DNA from: Ignavibacteria bacterium
GTDB lineage: Bacteria; Bacteroidota; Ignavibacteria; Kapaibacteriales; UBA961
Direction of reading: 5' to 3'
Length of the DNA stretch: 64,000 nt
Assembly (NCBI GenBank): GCA_016720145.1
Contig: JADJXV010000004.1
Coordinates: forward strand, 248,001-312,000
This document shows, one piece after another, positions 35,230 to 44,598 of the stretch. Numbering within the stretch: the stretch's first letter is position 1; every line of letters begins with the position of its first letter. Under the pieces are notes generated by a model. It saw only the letters and a list, made by a program, of their open reading frames with translations. It had not been told where the DNA came from and made no database searches. The position numbers and the translations under genes were made by a program.

Positions 35230-36591
35230 ATGAAACCCTCAAATGCAAAGCTTGAACTTGTCTACCCCAATACGGCTGGCATAGATATAGGTTCAGAACG
35301 TCATTATGTGGCAGTCGGTCAGGGTAAAGATCATGTTCGATCATTTGGATGTTTTACGCGTGATATTACCGATATGGCGAGATGGCTCAAGAGTGAAGGA
35401 ATTGTTGGTGTTGTGATGGAATCGACGGGTAGTTATTGGATACCTGTCTATGAGATATTGGAGAGCCATGGCTTCCGCGTGGCACTTGTCAATGCCTCTC
35501 ATGTGAAAAATGCTCCGGGCAGAAAGAGCGATGTACAGGATTGCCAATGGTTGCAGAAAATATACAGCGTGGGTCTTTTGCGAGATTCATTTATTCCGAC
35601 AGAATCGATACGTCGTTTACGTTCTTATACTCGACTAAAAGAAGATCATATCCGACGTGCAAGCTCTCATATCCAGCACATGCACAAAGCGTTTGATCAG
35701 ATGAACATTAAGTTTCATCAGGTACTATCAGAGACAGCAGGTGTCAGTAGTATGAAGGTTATGAAGGCAATAGTTGCAGGAGAGCGTTCGGCTTCGGCGT
35801 TATTATCGTTGTGTAGTACCCGCATTAAGAATCAGAAGGAATCGGAGGTCTTGCAGTCATTAGAGGGGAACTATCGTCAGGAGCATATATTTGCGTTAAA
35901 GCAAGCGATAGCCGGCTATGAATTTTACATGCAACAGGTAGAAGAATGTGATAGAGATAGAGAAGCTTCTTCAAGAGCTTAATTCCCAACTCGAGAGTCC
36001 AACGCCAGATTCGAGCGGCGGAACTTCATCTGGTTCATTGAGTTCATCACGTCCATTGAAGCGCATCCGTCGTCGAGATCCCGGTTATAATCTGGAAGCG
36101 CAGTTAGAGAAGCTGACGGGCGGAGTAAACTTGTCGGTCTTACCGGGGATGACGTCCTACAATAGTTTGCAGTTACTAGCTGAGATAGGCACGGATATGA
36201 GCCGTTGGCTGACGGAGAAACATTTTACGTCTTGGTTAGGTCTTAGCCCAGGTTCACATAGTAGTGGAAAGAAAAAGGGTAAGAACCGTACGAAACGCTT
36301 AGGAACAAATGCTTCAACAATATTACGAATAGCCGCTCGAAACATAGGCAGAAGTAAAACGGCTTTAGGATCATTTTACAGAAGAATCAGCACTATCAAA
36401 GATGCACCAACAGCAATTACTGCAACGGCGAGGAAGTTGGCGGTTCTAATTTACAACCTCTTAAAGTTCAAAAAGAATATCATGAGTTTGGTTCGCAAGA
36501 ATATGAAGACCGTTATAACAAGTTGAGATTTAAAAATTTAGAGAAAAAAGCAGATAAACTCGGATACAAACTTATAAGGGTGCAGGAGTAA
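35230..36591 (+). pseudogene. IS110-family transposase, two compensating frameshifts
   Basis: The N-terminal RuvC-like DEDD domain begins with AGIDIGSERHYVAVG (first Asp), VVMESTGSYWIPVYEIL (Glu), and DVQDCQWLQKIYSVGLL (Asp pair), in a frame ending at 35982. The C-terminal Transposase_20 domain (LPGMTSYNSLQLLAEIGTDMSRWLTEKHFTSWLGLSPG, with the catalytic Ser region around NASTILRIAARNIG) is in the +1 frame from about 35948 to 36526. The family's normal ending (FGSQEYEDRYNKLRFKNLEKKADKLGYKL) is back in the first frame, stopping at 36591. Breaks lie near 35950 and at the A5 run 36470-36474. IS110 transposases are normally one frame, so this copy is inactive or misassembled. Confidence 0.88.
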
Positions 36592-36605
36592 TGTGTCATT
36601 AACAG

Positions 36606-37008
36606 CTTGTCGAAGCATCAAGCAAATGCCAAATTCTTAAATTAACAACAGGGGCTATTACCCTTACGAATACAGGTGTAAATGGTAAACCTTAGTAGAT
36701 CAGGATATTGCCTGAAAATGATAAAACCGTATTACCTAATTCTATCGTAGTGTTTCCGCATCAAAATAGTAGCGGATTAATTAGCTCCAGAGGAGCGACC
36801 TGTTTGTAGATAATGAGGTACAAAAATTTGTTATTAGCTCCGTAGGTGCGACCAGTTTGCGCGATAAACAGGTTGCACCGATGGTGCTACAGTGATTCTT
36901 ATGGTGCCAATCGCTATAAACAGGTAGCCCTTACAGGGCTAAGCAAGCTACACTGTTCGTTCAGGAATTTGATGCGGAACCTCTACATCGCAACATTAAC
37001 AATTACCC
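36606..37008. other. Intergenic region with remnant and REP-like repeats
   Basis: The right half of the REP-like IS target (to about 36622) is followed by an open fragment reading KLTTGAITLTNTGVNGKP then a stop (about 36641-36697), which looks like a scrap of a beta-rich secreted protein. TAGCTCC-type repeats follow at 36782-36942. No intact gene. Confidence 0.45.
36782..36942. repeat. TAGCTCC-type REP-like repeats
   Basis: Copies at 36782 (TAGCTCCAGAGGAGCGACCTG), 36835-36890 (an inverted pair around GCGCGATAAACAGG) and 36914-36942 (ATAAACAGGTAGCCCTTACAGGGCTA). Same family as the 32386-32540 cluster. Confidence 0.75.
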
Positions 37009-39094
37009 ATGAAAACACAGAATCTTCTTCTATTCCTCGCCTGTCTCTTCGGGCTTTTTGCCGTTCCGCTGCATGGGCAGTGGAAGCAGTGTAAGGGACC
37101 GTATGGGGGAAAGTTAGTTGTTTTGCACTTAACGGAACGGCAATGTTTGCCGGAATATATGACGGTGGAGTTTATCTAAGTACTGACAATGGTAGTAGCT
37201 GGAAAAGAAAAATAATGGATTGAATAATCTTTCAGTAATTGCTATCGAGGTACTTGATAATTCTGTAATTTTCGTTGCCACCTTTACTGGTGGAGTTTTC
37301 TGGAGTACTGATTATGGCGATACTTGGGTAAAAGACACAACTACCTTGAATGGATCGGTAATGTTGAGCGAACTTGGAGTACGTACTCTCATACAAAACA
37401 ACGGTACTCTTTATGCCGGGACAGAATACGGAGGTGTACTTCGAAGTACCGATAAAGGCAAAAAATGGACTTATTCAACATCGAAAACTCTTCCGTATGA
37501 CAGATATGCTAAAGCGCTCATAGTTAAAGATTCAATGTTATTTGCAGGACTTACATGGTCAGGAGGAGTATATCGTAGTATTGATAATGGTGAAACTTGG
37601 AAATCTGTAAATACAACGAGTTTGGAATATGAATCAGTGCAGTGTTTTGTAACAACTGGAACGATATTATACGCGGGTACAACTCAACGTGGTATATTCC
37701 AAACACCTGATAATGGTGAGACATGGGTGCAAGTAAATGAGGGATTACCTAAGCAGCCAATCCGAACATTAGTAGTGAAAGATTCTTTTCTTTTCGTAGG
37801 GATGGATAGTGCAGGGGTGTACAGAAGTAGTGATTCCGGTAAAAGCTGGACACGTGTGAATTCGGGATTGACGAATCTAAATATTGGATCATTAACAGTT
37901 AGCAATTCGATGCTCTTTGCCGGAACGAACGGTAACGGAGTCTATAGGAGCACTGATAACGGTGTGAATTGGGTGGAAGTCAATTCAGGATTGCAAATCC
38001 AATCAGCGTATGCTCTTGCCAAGTCGGGTAATTCTCTCTTTGTTGCTACAGTTGGCGACGGGGGAGTCTATCGAAGTAATGACATGGGAGAAAGTTGGCT
38101 ACCTATAAATAAGGGACTAGAGGAAAAAAGTATATATTCTTTGGGAGTAAAAGGTACAACTCTGTTTGCCGGTGGAAGTGAAGGAGCATATCGAAGTACA
38201 GACAATGGTGAAAAGTGGTTGCCTATTAGTAATACAAGGTCTGTTAGCTCTTTTACAGACATTAATGAATCACTATTTATGGGTACAACAGAAGGTGTCT
38301 TGCGTAGTACAAATCTTGGCGAAACGTGGACTCGTCTAACTACAACAGGAGATTTATCTGGATACATTAATTCTTTAGCTTCAAGAGATACGACCTTATT
38401 CGCAGGTCGTTCATCTGGGTTATATAAAAGCCTGGATATGGGTACTAGTTGGAGTAAATTAGGTGCTAAAGCATCTTACGTTGGGTCCATAGCACTGAAA
38501 GGATCAACTATTATAGCAGGCGCTACTGGAGGCGCATATCGTAGTACTGACAATGGAGTTAGTTGGCAGTATATACATCCCAGTAATAACTATAGTGTTA
38601 CATCCATTGTCGTGAGTGGAGATGTTATTTTTGCCTCAGCTGAAGGTGGTAATGGAGTAAGTTATAGTATTGATGATGGAGAAACATGGACTCGTTTAGG
38701 AACAGAATTATCAGATAAGAAAGTGCAATCGCTTGTAATATCCGGGTCAACACTCTTTGCAGGAATGTGGAATCGTGCCGGTATCTGGAAATACGATATA
38801 AGTACGTTGAGCACAGATCAAGAAAGCAATAATCCCCCTCCCACGCCCCATATCACCTGTTCCCCCAATCCATCCACCTCTACCGTAACAATCGACTGTT
38901 CGTCGCTTGCTTTCAGTCCTGCTATCTCTGTCCATTATACGATTACATCACTAACCGGTTCTGCGCTTTTGGAATTTGAGCAGATAGAATCACGCTTAAC
39001 GATTCCGACTGATGCTTTGGGTAGCGGTGTGTATTATGTGGTTGCTCGGCAGGGTGTGGTGCGTTCGGGTGCGATGATGTCGGTGGTGCGATAG
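37009..39094 (+). pseudogene. Asp-box propeller T9SS-secreted protein, two frameshifts near the 5' end
   Basis: The signal MKTQNLLLFLACLFGLFAVPLHGQ starts at 37009, but the frame breaks at a G5 run (37105-37109) and again at an A5 run (37208-37212); adding one base to each restores one reading frame. From 37220 a continuous 624-aa frame holds many Asp-box units (S-T-D-x-G-x-x-W, e.g. RSTDNGVNWVEV, RSSDSGKSWTRV), one per about 40 residues, as in YCF48/sialidase-like propellers. It ends in a T9SS type A sorting domain (CSPNPSTSTVTIDCSS ... GVYYVVARQG). It is probably a real gene with assembly errors, or recently inactivated. Confidence 0.85.
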
Positions 39095-39127
39095 GTATAT
39101 GTTTTTAGCATTTCTTCAATTGGCTGG

Positions 39128-39209
39128 AGCAGAAGTCTAATAAGTGGGGGAGCTCACTAGACTTCTGCTGTAGCCGTAGTATTTGCAGCAATTTCATACG
39201 GCTTTTGCC
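39128..39209. terminator. Two hairpins between convergent genes
   Basis: The first is a perfect 12-bp stem AGCAGAAGTCTA / TAGACTTCTGCT (39128-39169, 18-nt loop). The second, AGCCGTA...TACGGCTTTT (39172-39209), has a short T4 tract on the plus strand. Together they probably end the plus-strand propeller gene and the minus-strand gene. Confidence 0.65.
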
Positions 39210-39259
39210 AAATAGTTTCATAAATTACATTTCACAGCGTTCACAATAGTGATTCTCAA

Positions 39260-40678
39260 TTACCGCGCAACTGTTAGGAGAGAAACAGAGTTATCGCCGC
39301 CATTAGATACACGGAGCAAGTACATACCTTCTGCTATGTGACCTACATTAAATTCGACATTGCCACGCCCGGTATCCCAGTCAATTTGCGCTTCTTTTGT
39401 CACATCGAGTACTTCGGTGCCGAGCATGGAATATAAACCCACATGAAACGATGACTGGAACTGAGGATCGGCAAAAATTCCTACTTTAGCACTTTTCGAA
39501 ACAGGATTCGGTACCACCGAAAATATCCATGTATGCGCTAGTGCGTTGTCAAGTTTGGGTTCTTCCACACTACTCGCATCACCTGTATAGACTACCACTC
39601 CTTCACCTCGCGTGCCCACCCATACTTGTCCTTTCTTATCAACCGTTAGTCCATACTCGAGGAAATTACCTACACCTTGATCGGCATAGCGTCCGGGCGG
39701 TAACTGTACTTTTAGCCATTTCTTAGTTGATTTATTATACTTAGCTAAATAATCAGGATGCATCGTTACCCATAAATTACCTTGATTATCTTCGGCAGCC
39801 GACGTGACGAAGATACTCCGCTCTGCATCATCCGGACGTATGCTTGGAATTTCTTTGCGGTCAAGTACTGTCCATACAGAATCTTTCGGGTCAAAATTCA
39901 GGATATAGTCTAATTGTGCATTCATCCATATTTTACCATCACGGGCGATATGAATTTTTCCGGCACGGGGAAATGATATGACTTTGTTATCAATTCTGAG
40001 TGTATCGAATAATGTGCGATTTCCGGTTTTGGGGTCGAAGCGAACAATTCCACCATACGCCACATACCAAATCGTACCGTTCTTTTCTATTTCCATCGAA
40101 GCAGAACCTACCTCTCCGGCAGGGGCATAGATAGAGAATTCCTTTGCATCCTTCAAGATAGTATAGGATGTCCACTTCCCGTCGTATAATCTCGAAATGG
40201 CCGTAGCATTCGACATTCCTGTTAGCCATAGACCACCGCTGCTGTCCATGGCAATACTTTTGACCATGTAGTATTCATAGTTGTTACCAGAAAACGTAGA
40301 AGAGTCATACGCCCAAGACTTACCATTATAATAGTTAGTCATTTTTCGAAGCTTTGTATCGTAATGTTTGAGTCCGTAACTAGTGGCAACCCATAAATTA
40401 TCATACGAATCTTTGACCATCGTAACAACAGAGCCAACATAGCTCGGAGGATATTGTGGTTCGATAGGGTAGGCATCCCACAAGCCATTGCTGTAATTAA
40501 AAATTCCTTGCTGAAACCCACAAATAACGTCGCCATTGCTAAGGGTTACTATGGCTTTTGCGTTGTGCATTGTTTTTAAAGAATCACTTGGGATAACTGT
40601 TTTATCATACTGAAGCCATTGAGCAGAACTGATGTTTGAGAGAATAAGTGTAAGAAAAAGAATCAAAATAGATTTCAT
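39260..40678 (-). CDS. Two-component-regulator-propeller-like T9SS protein, 472 aa
   Basis: Signal peptide (SILILFLTLILSNISSAQ) then propeller repeats of the kind seen in hybrid two-component sensors (DNLWVATSYGLKHYD, GTIWYVAYGGIVRFDP, GKIWMNAQLDYILNFDP, GNLWVTMHPDYLAKYN, GQVWVGTRGEGVVVY). A C-terminal T9SS type A sorting domain follows (SVVPNPVSKSAKVGIF ... GMYLLRVSNGG). There is no kinase or membrane domain, so it is an extracellular propeller. It lies downstream of a Cys-rich secreted protein gene, with a hairpin between them. Confidence 0.9.
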   Translation of the reverse strand: MKSILILFLTLILSNISSAQWLQYDKTVIPSDSLKTMHNAKAIVTLSNGDVICGFQQGIFNYSNGLWDAYPIEPQYPPSYVGSVVTMVKDSYDNLWVATSYGLKHYDTKLRKMTNYYNGKSWAYDSSTFSGNNYEYYMVKSIAMDSSGGLWLTGMSNATAISRLYDGKWTSYTILKDAKEFSIYAPAGEVGSASMEIEKNGTIWYVAYGGIVRFDPKTGNRTLFDTLRIDNKVISFPRAGKIHIARDGKIWMNAQLDYILNFDPKDSVWTVLDRKEIPSIRPDDAERSIFVTSAAEDNQGNLWVTMHPDYLAKYNKSTKKWLKVQLPPGRYADQGVGNFLEYGLTVDKKGQVWVGTRGEGVVVYTGDASSVEEPKLDNALAHTWIFSVVPNPVSKSAKVGIFADPQFQSSFHVGLYSMLGTEVLDVTKEAQIDWDTGRGNVEFNVGHIAEGMYLLRVSNGGDNSVSLLTVAR

Positions 40679-40705
40679 AATAGTAAGTATAAAGATGATA
40701 AAATA

Positions 40706-40756
40706 TAAGCGGACAGATGTGGTAAACGACTCATTCGGAATCTCTCTATCCGCTTA
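40706..40756 (-). terminator. Intercistronic hairpin between Cys-rich and propeller genes
   Basis: TAAGCGGA (40706-40713) pairs with TCCGCTTA (40749-40756), followed on the minus strand by TATATTTTATC. It sits between the Cys-rich gene stop (40796) and the propeller start (40678), as in the other modules, but with a weak U-tract. Confidence 0.55.
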
Positions 40757-40795
40757 CGTTGCTGTTGTATTAACTGCATTATTACTTCAGTTTGT

Positions 40796-41452
40796 TTATT
40801 GACAAATACGCTGGCAGCGAATAGGGCGGCCTGCAGCATTGTTTGTAGTGGCGGGGCATGTAGCACCGTTGTTGACAATACTTACCAAGTTCTCGTTCAA
40901 GTGCCATAGTCCATTGATAAATTCAAAGCATACCCTCCACACTTCTTCACATCTTCCAATATTCCCATTTCCACAAGGAGTACGGACTATATTTGCAGTC
41001 GTTGGATCAAAGAATTCTTCGGAATAGCAACTCGCATGGAGGATGCGATACATTGTTTTGCTGAGTGCAGGACATGGGGGGATTGGCGTATCTACCGGTT
41101 TTCCAGCACCACCATTGGTTGTAGTCCACGGATGTTCATCTACGATAACGAAACGTGCTGCAATACGGATCAAATCATTCATATTAAAGGGACCCGTACA
41201 ACCTGTGCTGCGTGATATTGCACCTATATAAATCTCGACTTCACCATCATTAAATGGGGTCGTTCTCCAGCACCATTGAAAAGTGATGAAGCAGCCACTC
41301 CCCATAGGAGTTTCTAGAGTAGTTGTATTTGTTCCTATAAAAGGAATATTCGGATAATCATTTGGTGCAGGGGTGGGACATTGTGCATTAGTTGACTGAA
41401 GAAAGGAGAGTGACAAGAGCATTGCCACAGCGATGAGTGTGAAAGTTCTCAT
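40796..41452 (-). CDS. Cys-rich secreted family protein, member 1, 218 aa
   Basis: Signal peptide (LIAVAMLLSLSFLQSTNAQ) then a mature region with about 10 Cys, a central SCY motif and the terminal IRC-QRI-C (C-x3-C). Related proteins lie at 55938, 61407 and 62628, and remnants at 44199 and 53297. They share a C-x-x-x-I-x-Y/F-C-x-R-x-C-like core, an SC[YW] motif in the middle and the closing C-x3-C. The Cys are presumably disulfide-bonded outside the cytoplasm. No T9SS domain is visible. Function unknown; the downstream partner is a T9SS propeller. Confidence 0.82.
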   Translation of the reverse strand: MRTFTLIAVAMLLSLSFLQSTNAQCPTPAPNDYPNIPFIGTNTTTLETPMGSGCFITFQWCWRTTPFNDGEVEIYIGAISRSTGCTGPFNMNDLIRIAARFVIVDEHPWTTTNGGAGKPVDTPIPPCPALSKTMYRILHASCYSEEFFDPTTANIVRTPCGNGNIGRCEEVWRVCFEFINGLWHLNENLVSIVNNGATCPATTNNAAGRPIRCQRICQ

Positions 41453-41882
41453 GAAAAATTATAATAGTAAGTGCTTGAAAATAAATTATTTAAAGGTTGT
41501 GCCGGGTCAAGAGTGAAAAATTGGTGTTACTTGCCTCGGGCGTATATGTCACGGAGAAATGGCGATCTCCGTATGGTGTTTTCTCAAATGCTGTGGTGGT
41601 TTATTCTCCTATTTGAGTATGAGCGGCGAGAAAATTACCGCTGACTGCCAAGAGTGTGTAAAAAGTAGTTTTTGACGTCACCTATGAAAATGTGATACAA
41701 CCTATAATGATGTGGTGAAGGTGAAATAATGGTGAAAATAAAAACCGATTACTGCAATGTGAAGATGAAAATGATGCTTCACGTATGCAAAGTGTCTGAT
41801 TCGGGGGAAAAGGTTGCAGTGGTGGTGAAATATTTTTTAATTGATTTGATAACTGCTTGCAAATCCAAAAGTTGTACTCCCC
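41453..41882. other. Intergenic region with degenerate RNA element
   Basis: It contains the degenerate fourth copy of the plus-strand structured RNA (41501-41585) and its third hairpin (GCGG...CCGC at 41623-41641, loop CGAGAAAATTA). The rest (41650-41880) is AT-rich with no gene. Confidence 0.5.
41501..41585 (+). ncRNA. Degenerate copy of the structured RNA family
   Basis: Hairpin 1 is GCCGGGTCAAG with CTTGCCTCGGGC (41501-41541), hairpin 2 is ACGGAGA with TCTCCGT (41551-41572), followed by a weak GTGTTTTCTC tract. Order and spacing match the three good copies, but the sequence and promoter box are diverged. Confidence 0.35.
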
Positions 41883-44122
41883 CTACCGTGCAATAATCAC
41901 CGGTACTGCCTTGCGATAGCCACCCCCATTAATCTCAATATAATAAATCCCCGTAGGAAGATTGCTTCCGTCAAAATCGACGATACCTGTATTCGTGCCT
42001 GCGTTTGGATGGAAAGAATCAGTGATGTCCCGTAGCTCGATGCCAAGCATATCATAGAGTTTTATTCGGATGGTCGAAACGTTAAGGTTCTTCAACCAAA
42101 TAGCATCGAGCTGTAGTTTGCCGGAAGTAGGAACGGGGCGCGGGGCGTAAAGCCAAACGGCAGAAGGCCTTTCTACAACCTCAATTTGAGATTCTTGAAC
42201 ACTGGATGTAAAGGATGGTGGTAGCTTTTTGAGGATAATCCCATCATACTTACCTTCCATAAGCTGACCAAAGGCATAGATACAATCACTATTAACAGGT
42301 ATAATATCATGAATGGCAATAGGGTAAGGATCTTTGGGTGTTGGAGATGGTTTCCAAGTTTTACCGCCATCATCAGTTTTTATAAGCAGATCAAAAATTC
42401 CACCTGCATATCCTTGCATGGTATCAATAAAAGATATTGCCCGAATGGAGGAACTTTCGCCAAAATCGGTAGTGTCGACTATATTCCACGTACGCCCGCC
42501 GTCACTAGTTCGCAAGATAAATTTCTGATAGTTTGTATCAGTGCCACCAATATAACCATTGTTTTCATCAAAGAAAAAAATGGAAAGTGGAAACAATACA
42601 AACGAGGGTAGGGGTATCCGTTCTATGCTGTCGCCACCATTGAGAATTCTAAAAAAGGTTGCTATAGAATAGATAATGTCATTTTTATCTTTAGGTAGCC
42701 GAGCAATGCAATAAGAAAGTTTATTTGAGATACAAATTGGCTTATACAAAAATGTAGTATCGAATCTACTTTCTTTCCAAGTCTTGCCACTATCAGAGGT
42801 ACAATAGAAATAGCTGATGGATAATTTATATTGAGCGTAGTAGCGTTCAGTAGTCATGGCAGCTTCTGCGGGTGAAGCAAAATCCCAAAGTGGTATGCTA
42901 GTTTTATTACGTAGTGAATCTTTAACAAAATAAGTATTGCCGCCATTAGTTGTTCTATCAATAGTCTTCGAATCCTGAAAAATTACCATACCGTTTTGAG
43001 CATCAAAAAAATGGACTGCTGATCGTAATTTATTTGATTCGTCTAACTTGCGATGCTGAGGCAACCATGTAGCCCCACCATCTCTTGTGCGGTAAATATT
43101 GCCTCCATTGCTGGAGAAAAAACCGATATCTTCTGAAATAAATTGGGTAGAATAAGCCGCTTCACTTTGATACAAATACGAAAGTAAATTCCAATGCTTC
43201 CCACCGTCGGTCGTACGGTAGATGGTTTTTCTAGAACCAACGATAATGCCGGTATTTTCATCCGAAAAAGCAACCGACGTAAAATTTGAACCCCATGCTA
43301 AGAGCGTAGAGTCGTAGGTTGTAAATGGCATAAATGTAGCGCCGCTGTCGTTGGATTGATATAGAGAATGGAATTCTTTAACGACATATCCCATGTTCGG
43401 TCGCGGAAATGCAAATCCTACAATGCCATTTGGAAAAATAGTTACTTTCCACGGCTGCCCAAGAGCGATTGTACTGAAAATGTTTTTTCTGGTCGCCGCA
43501 TTTATTCTTCCATCCTGAAAAACAGTAAAGCCAAGTATAGGTTGATTCACAAGAGTTTTTCCTAAGGTATCACTGATAGTCCATGTTTTCCCTGAGTCAA
43601 GGGATTGATAGACTCGGCTGTACTCATCACCGATGAGAGCAGTTGATTCAGATTGGAAAGCCACTGATGATAAATTTGACTTTATACTTGCATCAATGTT
43701 CTGCCATGATTTCCCCCATCATCCGATTGAAAAATATGTCCATAATCTCCAACGATAATACCGTACTTCCCTTTAAAAGAAACTGCATGTAGGTTGTAGG
43801 GAGTAGTAAATGAGTGAACTTTCCAAGAGATTCCTCCATCATTAGTTACAAGGATAGTGCCTAGATCTCCAACTGCCGTACCGTGGAGAGAGTCAGCAAA
43901 GGCAATACCTCGTAGGGATGTTTGCACTCCGGTCGGAATCTGCCGCCACGACGCACCTTTATCCACAGAACGCAGAAGGCAGCCATTGGTACCAAGTGAA
44001 TATGCGGAAGTATTCCCGACAAAAGTGCAATGGAGGAGGTCGGCATCAAGCCGGTACCATTCGGGTTGTTGGGATGAGGCGATGCTTAAAGAGAAGATAA
44101 AAAGGAGGAGAAGTATTTTCAT
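41883..44122 (-). pseudogene. Asp-box propeller T9SS protein, one frameshift (paralog of 53642)
   Basis: A first frame of 146 aa (43682-44122: signal, QPEWYRLDADLLHCTFVGN) and a second of 593 aa (41883-43664) together match the intact 739-aa paralog at 53642-55861 almost residue for residue. The break lies at the G5 run 43713-43717 (read as C5 on the plus strand); one additional G joins them. Content: Asp-box units (RSVDKGASWRQI, RTTDGGKHWNLL, RTRDGGATWLPQ), then a T9SS sorting domain (IRIKLYDMLGIELRDITDSFHPNAG...). Likely an assembly error or recent inactivation. Confidence 0.88.
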
Positions 44123-44149
44123 GACGGTTACTTGTTAATGCAGAAAAAG

Positions 44150-44180
44150 TTGGAGTACTTTTGAAGCAAAAGTACTCCAA
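44150..44180 (-). terminator. Intercistronic hairpin with U-tract
   Basis: A perfect 13-bp stem TTGGAGTACTTTT / AAAAGTACTCCAA with a 5-nt loop, followed on the minus strand by CTTTTTC. It lies between the Cys-rich remnant and the propeller gene, at the same position as in the other modules. Confidence 0.75.
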
Positions 44181-44198
44181 TACTAATAGATAGTTGGA

Positions 44199-44296
44199 TT
44201 ATTCAGTACACATCGGCGAACATCGTATGTCGTCATCAACATAGAGTAAAGTTGAGTTATTTGGACATGGAGGCGTTGATTGTGTATAGCTATTTC
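44199..44296 (-). pseudogene. 3' remnant of a Cys-rich secreted family gene
   Basis: The minus strand reads NSYTQSTPPCPNNST... and ends DIRCSPMCTE-stop, the family's terminal C-x3-C. It closely parallels the end of the 55938 gene (CPNTSNWIFDTSDIPCSPIC). The rest of the gene is missing: the next sequence is the palindromic-ended repeat beginning at 44297. Confidence 0.7.
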
Positions 44297-44551
44297 CGTC
44301 CGGGAAGTTGTTACAACTGCCCGTCATTACTTACCTATGAAACGCCAGCTCATCCATACTTTGTGTAAGTGGATATGTACTATAAAACTTCAATGTAAAT
44401 AACCTCCAAAATGCGATTGTATCACAGTACCAAGCGGTGGCTTTTCTGCAAAAAACTGGCGCATGAATACTTGAATTTATAATGTATCTACAATCAAGCA
44501 GACGTTTCAGTGGTAAGTGTTTACATCAAGTTGTAACAACTGGTTGGACAG
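44297..44551. repeat. Larger palindromic-ended repeat, copy B1 (255 bp)
   Basis: The ends are inverted relatives of the 136-bp repeats: left GTCCGGGAAGTTGTTACAAC with TTACTTACCTATGAAAC, right GTTTCAGTGGTAAGTGTTTACATC and AAGTTGTAACAACTGGTTGGAC. The interior (about 170 bp) differs from the small copies. It truncates the Cys-rich remnant. Confidence 0.72.
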
Positions 44552-44556
44552 GAAAT

Positions 44557-44572
44557 GAATGAACGTTCATTC
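44557..44572. promoter_or_regulatory. Perfect 16-bp palindrome GAATGAACGTTCATTC
   Basis: The same 16-mer occurs at 47817-47832 and 58671-58686. It is operator-like (TetR-family sites are often such palindromes). It lies 5 bp beyond the B1 repeat and 27 bp past the stop of the 44599 gene. Confidence 0.5.
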
Positions 44573-44598
44573 TGTCGTATTTTCACTAATCTAGCATA

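Larger units (their letters stand above)
34982..36605 (+). mobile_element. IS110-group insertion sequence inserted in a REP-like repeat
   Basis: The element carries an IS110 transposase (35230-36591, frameshifted), a long left non-coding end (about 250 bp) and a very short right end (14 bp), the layout of the IS110 group with a bridge RNA in the left end. Flanking DNA joins as CATGCTGAG to CTTGTCGAAGCATC, a REP-like hairpin common in such genomes; the shared dinucleotide AG (CT on the other strand) at 34980-34981 and 36604-36605 would be the recombination core. This boundary is inferred from the rejoined repeat. A 10-bp inverted repeat TAATGACACA (35017-35026) / TGTGTCATTA (36592-36601) lies inside. 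Confidence 0.8.

Noticed and set aside
35948..35982. Programmed +1 frameshift in the transposase
   Set aside because: IS110 transposases are not known to use it, no slippery signal is evident, and a second compensating shift is needed.
35017..36601. 10-bp inverted repeat TAATGACACA / TGTGTCATTA as the IS termini
   Set aside because: Rejoining the flanks there does not restore a sensible target, whereas cutting at the AG core restores a REP-like palindrome. The inverted repeat is probably internal or subterminal.
32386..36942. CRISPR array
   Set aside because: The repeats are irregularly spaced, occur in both orientations, and there are no cas genes.
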